Shown here one piece after another: positions 13,148 through 14,326 of a stretch of 14,326 nt of DNA (the first letter of the stretch is position 1; each line of letters starts with the position of its first letter). The notes under the pieces are model-generated. The model was not told the origin of the DNA. It did not search any database and worked only from the letters and a program-made list of their open reading frames with translations. The DNA lies in contig JACQGW010000294.1 in the NCBI GenBank assembly GCA_016199325.1, positions 1 to 14,326 on the forward strand. Direction: 5' to 3'. A program made the position numbers and the translations under genes. Origin of the DNA: Chloroflexota bacterium. Lineage in GTDB: Bacteria; Chloroflexota; Dehalococcoidia; JACQGW01.

Positions 13148-13920
13148 CGGAGAACGCCCTCGGTCGGGCTCGACGCCGAGGCGTAGGACCGCTTTGCCAT
13201 CCGGCCGGCCAGGAACGCCTTGCGGCCGGCCTCGACGCCGAGCCGGATCGCCTCGCCCATCAGCGCCGAATCTGCCGCCAGCGCGATGGCGCTGTTGACC
13301 AGGCAGGCGTCTGCGCCGATCTCCATCGCCAGCGCGGCGTCGGACGGCGCGCCGATGCCGGCGTCGACGACGACCGGCACCCGGGCCTGCTCGACGATGA
13401 TCCGGATCTGCTCGAAGTTGACCATGCCCTGGCCGGAGCCAATGGGCGACGCCAGCGGCATCACCGTGGCCGTGCCGACCTCTTCGAGCTGCTTCGCCAG
13501 AACCGGGTCGTCGTTGATGTACGGCAGGACGACGAACCCCTCGGCCACGAGCCGTTTGGCGGCCTCCAGCGTGCCGATGGGGTCGGGCAGCAGGTACTTG
13601 GCGTCGGGGATGACCTCCAGCTTGACCCAGTCGGAGAGCCCCATCGAGCGGGCCAGCCGGGCGATCCGAATCGCCTCGTCGGCGGTCCGGCAACCGGCGG
13701 TGTTCGGCAGGATGGTGTACCTGCTCCAGTCGATGGAGTCGAGGAGGGTCTTCTTGGTCGGGTCGTCGAGGTCGAGACGGCGCAGGGCGACGGTGATGAT
13801 CTCGGCGCCTGAGGCCTCGATGGCGGCGTTCTGCTCCTCAACGGAGCGGTACTTGCCGGTTCCGACCATCAGGCGGGAGCGGAACGTGCGGCCGGCGATG
13901 ACGAGGCTGTCGTCGTTCAC
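13144..13920 (-). CDS. thiG: Thiazole synthase ThiG
   Basis: 258 aa, standard length. It makes the thiazole phosphate moiety from deoxyxylulose phosphate, dehydroglycine and ThiS thiocarboxylate. Visible are MVGTGKY (18-24), TVALRR (43-48), LPNTAGC (71-77), the Schiff-base lysine K100 in [17 protein letters not shown] (111-121), LPYINDDP (132-139), [12 protein letters not shown] (154-165) and [11 protein letters not shown] (186-196). The GTG at 13920 follows GGAGGG (13926-13931) at ideal spacing; a longer open frame upstream runs into the terminator and riboswitch and is not used. It is the first gene of the operon. No thiO, thiH or thiC is in the window, so the dehydroglycine source is elsewhere. 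Confidence 0.96.
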   Translation of the reverse strand: MNDDSLVIAGRTFRSRLMVGTGKYRSVEEQNAAIEASGAEIITVALRRLDLDDPTKKTLLDSIDWSRYTILPNTAGCRTADEAIRIARLARSMGLSDWVKLEVIPDAKYLLPDPIGTLEAAKRLVAEGFVVLPYINDDPVLAKQLEEVGTATVMPLASPIGSGQGMVNFEQIRIIVEQARVPVVVDAGIGAPSDAALAMEIGADACLVNSAIALAADSALMGEAIRLGVEAGRKAFLAGRMAKRSYASASSPTEGVLR

Positions 13921-13939
13921 GGGTGCCCTCCAGACAAGG

Positions 13940-13970
13940 AAAACGGCGCCCTCCCGCCGGGAAGGGCGCC
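13940..13970 (-). terminator. Intrinsic terminator of the TPP riboswitch expression platform
   Basis: On the minus strand a GC-rich hairpin (arms 13959-13970 and 13945-13955, outer stem GGCGCCCT/AGGGCGCC, loop near 13956-13958) is followed by G and TTTT. It lies 24 nt after the aptamer and just before the thiG ribosome site, so it fits transcriptional attenuation when TPP is bound. The competing antiterminator was not resolved. Confidence 0.8.
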
Positions 13971-13993
13971 GATCCGATCGTCGCCGTCGTCGT

Positions 13994-14096
13994 CCGCTTT
14001 CCTCCGCCGGCATTACCCGGTTCAGGTCCTGAGGGTCGGCCGGAGCAATGGTTTGCCCATTCCCCCGGCAATCTCAGCGAGCAGCTCCCCTAGCGG
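13994..14096 (-). promoter_or_regulatory. TPP riboswitch (THI element)
   Basis: The conserved parts are present in order on the minus strand: a closing P1 stem CCGCT...AGCGG (14092-14096 with 13994-13998), GGGGAGC, the CTGAGA core, a variable P3 arm, then ACCCTCAGGACCTGAACCGG and GGTAATGCCGGCGGAGGAAA. This is the thiamine pyrophosphate aptamer. Binding of TPP should favour the downstream terminator and switch off thiG-thiE-thiS and the gene behind them. Confidence 0.96.
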
Positions 14097-14128
14097 TGCG
14101 AGCCCATATCCAGTTGTTCGATAGGACC

Positions 14129-14157
14129 AGTATACCCTGGCGATTCCGGATGGTCAA
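14129..14157 (-). promoter_or_regulatory. Sigma-70-type promoter of the thiamine operon
   Basis: The minus strand shows -35 TTGACC (14152-14157) and -10 TATACT (14129-14134) with exactly 17-nt spacing. Transcription should begin near 14122, about 26 nt before the riboswitch P1 stem. Confidence 0.8.
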
Positions 14158-14170
14158 CCCAGCCCCCGCG

Positions 14171-14192
14171 TTTGGAAAGCGCGCTTACCAAA
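14171..14192. repeat. Near-perfect 22-nt palindrome upstream of the thiamine promoter
   Basis: The half-sites TTTGGAAAGCG and CGCTTACCAAA are inverted copies with one mismatch, centred about 60 nt upstream of the predicted start of the thiamine operon. It could be an operator for that promoter or for a gene beyond the window edge. A LacI-family site was considered, but the centre is GC rather than CG. Confidence 0.5.
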
Positions 14193-14205
14193 TACCCCCC
14201 ACATT

Positions 14206-14326
14206 TGGGCATGTTTCAGAAACCGCTTGACACTTTGCAGCGCCTCGTTATTTCCCCGCCTTGCCAGCAGTCGGGGCGGCCCTCCAGAGTGTCAACCGAT
14301 TTCCTGCCGAATTTGAAACATGCCCA
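14206..14326. mobile_element. MITE-like 121-bp element with long imperfect inverted ends
   Basis: TGGGCATGTTTCA (14206-14218) is repeated inverted as TGAAACATGCCCA at 14314-14326, the last bases of the window. Inside it, TTGACACT (14227-14234) pairs with AGTGTCAA (14288-14295). The similarity continues inward to GCC, so the arms are imperfect inverted repeats of roughly 40-50 bp, the right one carrying about 10 extra bases. It contains no open frame worth calling. Structure and size fit a non-autonomous element, but a large hairpin terminator or a truncated longer element are alternatives. No target-site duplication can be tested, because the window ends here. Confidence 0.5.

Noticed and set aside
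12521..13693. ThiE fused to a 180-residue N-terminal extension in the same open frame
   Set aside because: The extension is an out-of-frame reading of thiG with Arg/Gly-rich composition; the GTG at 13147 with 4-nt overlap gives a standard 208-aa ThiE.
13144..14013. Longer ThiG starting at 14013
   Set aside because: That start would lie in the riboswitch and read through the terminator; the GTG at 13920 has a strong ribosome site and gives the usual ThiG length.

Overview
The window is GC-rich, densely coded DNA that looks like the chromosome of a monoderm-type bacterium, most likely Chloroflexota or a nearby lineage. The support is indirect. The Hsp70 nucleotide-binding domain lacks the segment found in proteobacterial DnaK. 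GTG and TTG starts are common. A tungsten aldehyde:ferredoxin oxidoreductase (AOR) is present, one promoter looks leaderless, and intergenic DNA carries short GC-rich and 7-bp repeats. This taxonomic guess is an inference. There are 13 annotated genes, no rRNA, tRNA or CRISPR, and no clear phage or transposase gene.

Layout. Positions 1-300 hold a cluster of GC-rich hairpin repeats. Positions 301-2873 are a minus-strand sulfur/cysteine operon read from a near-consensus promoter: an Rrf2-family regulator with three clustered cysteines, a CysK-type cysteine synthase, and a fusion of a CysO-like ubiquitin-fold sulfur carrier to its MoeB/ThiF-type E1 activator. A divergent intergenic region follows, with 7-bp tandem repeats, a promoter and a possible 37-residue membrane peptide. 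Positions 3361-5737 encode an AOR overlapped by a class II (FucA-like) aldolase. Together they suggest an aldolase releasing an aldehyde that the AOR oxidises.

Positions 5760-11177 hold the most distinctive block: four tightly packed plus-strand genes for a large TPR protein, a mini J-domain protein whose HPD motif is lost, a GrpE-like protein with a long coiled-coil extension and an inserted proline-rich segment, and a short Hsp70. It reads as a self-contained, divergent Hsp70 machine.

Positions 11146-14157 are a minus-strand thiamine operon. A consensus promoter, a TPP riboswitch and an intrinsic terminator precede thiG, thiE and thiS, which overlap by 4 nt each. They are followed by a TTG-start gene for an unrecognised protein that resembles a degenerate MobA/CofC-type nucleotidyltransferase with an unknown C-terminal domain. 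The last 166 nt contain no gene: a near-perfect palindrome and a 121-bp MITE-like element with inverted ends that stops exactly at the window edge. Both window edges lie in repeats, as expected if this is a whole assembly contig broken at repeats.
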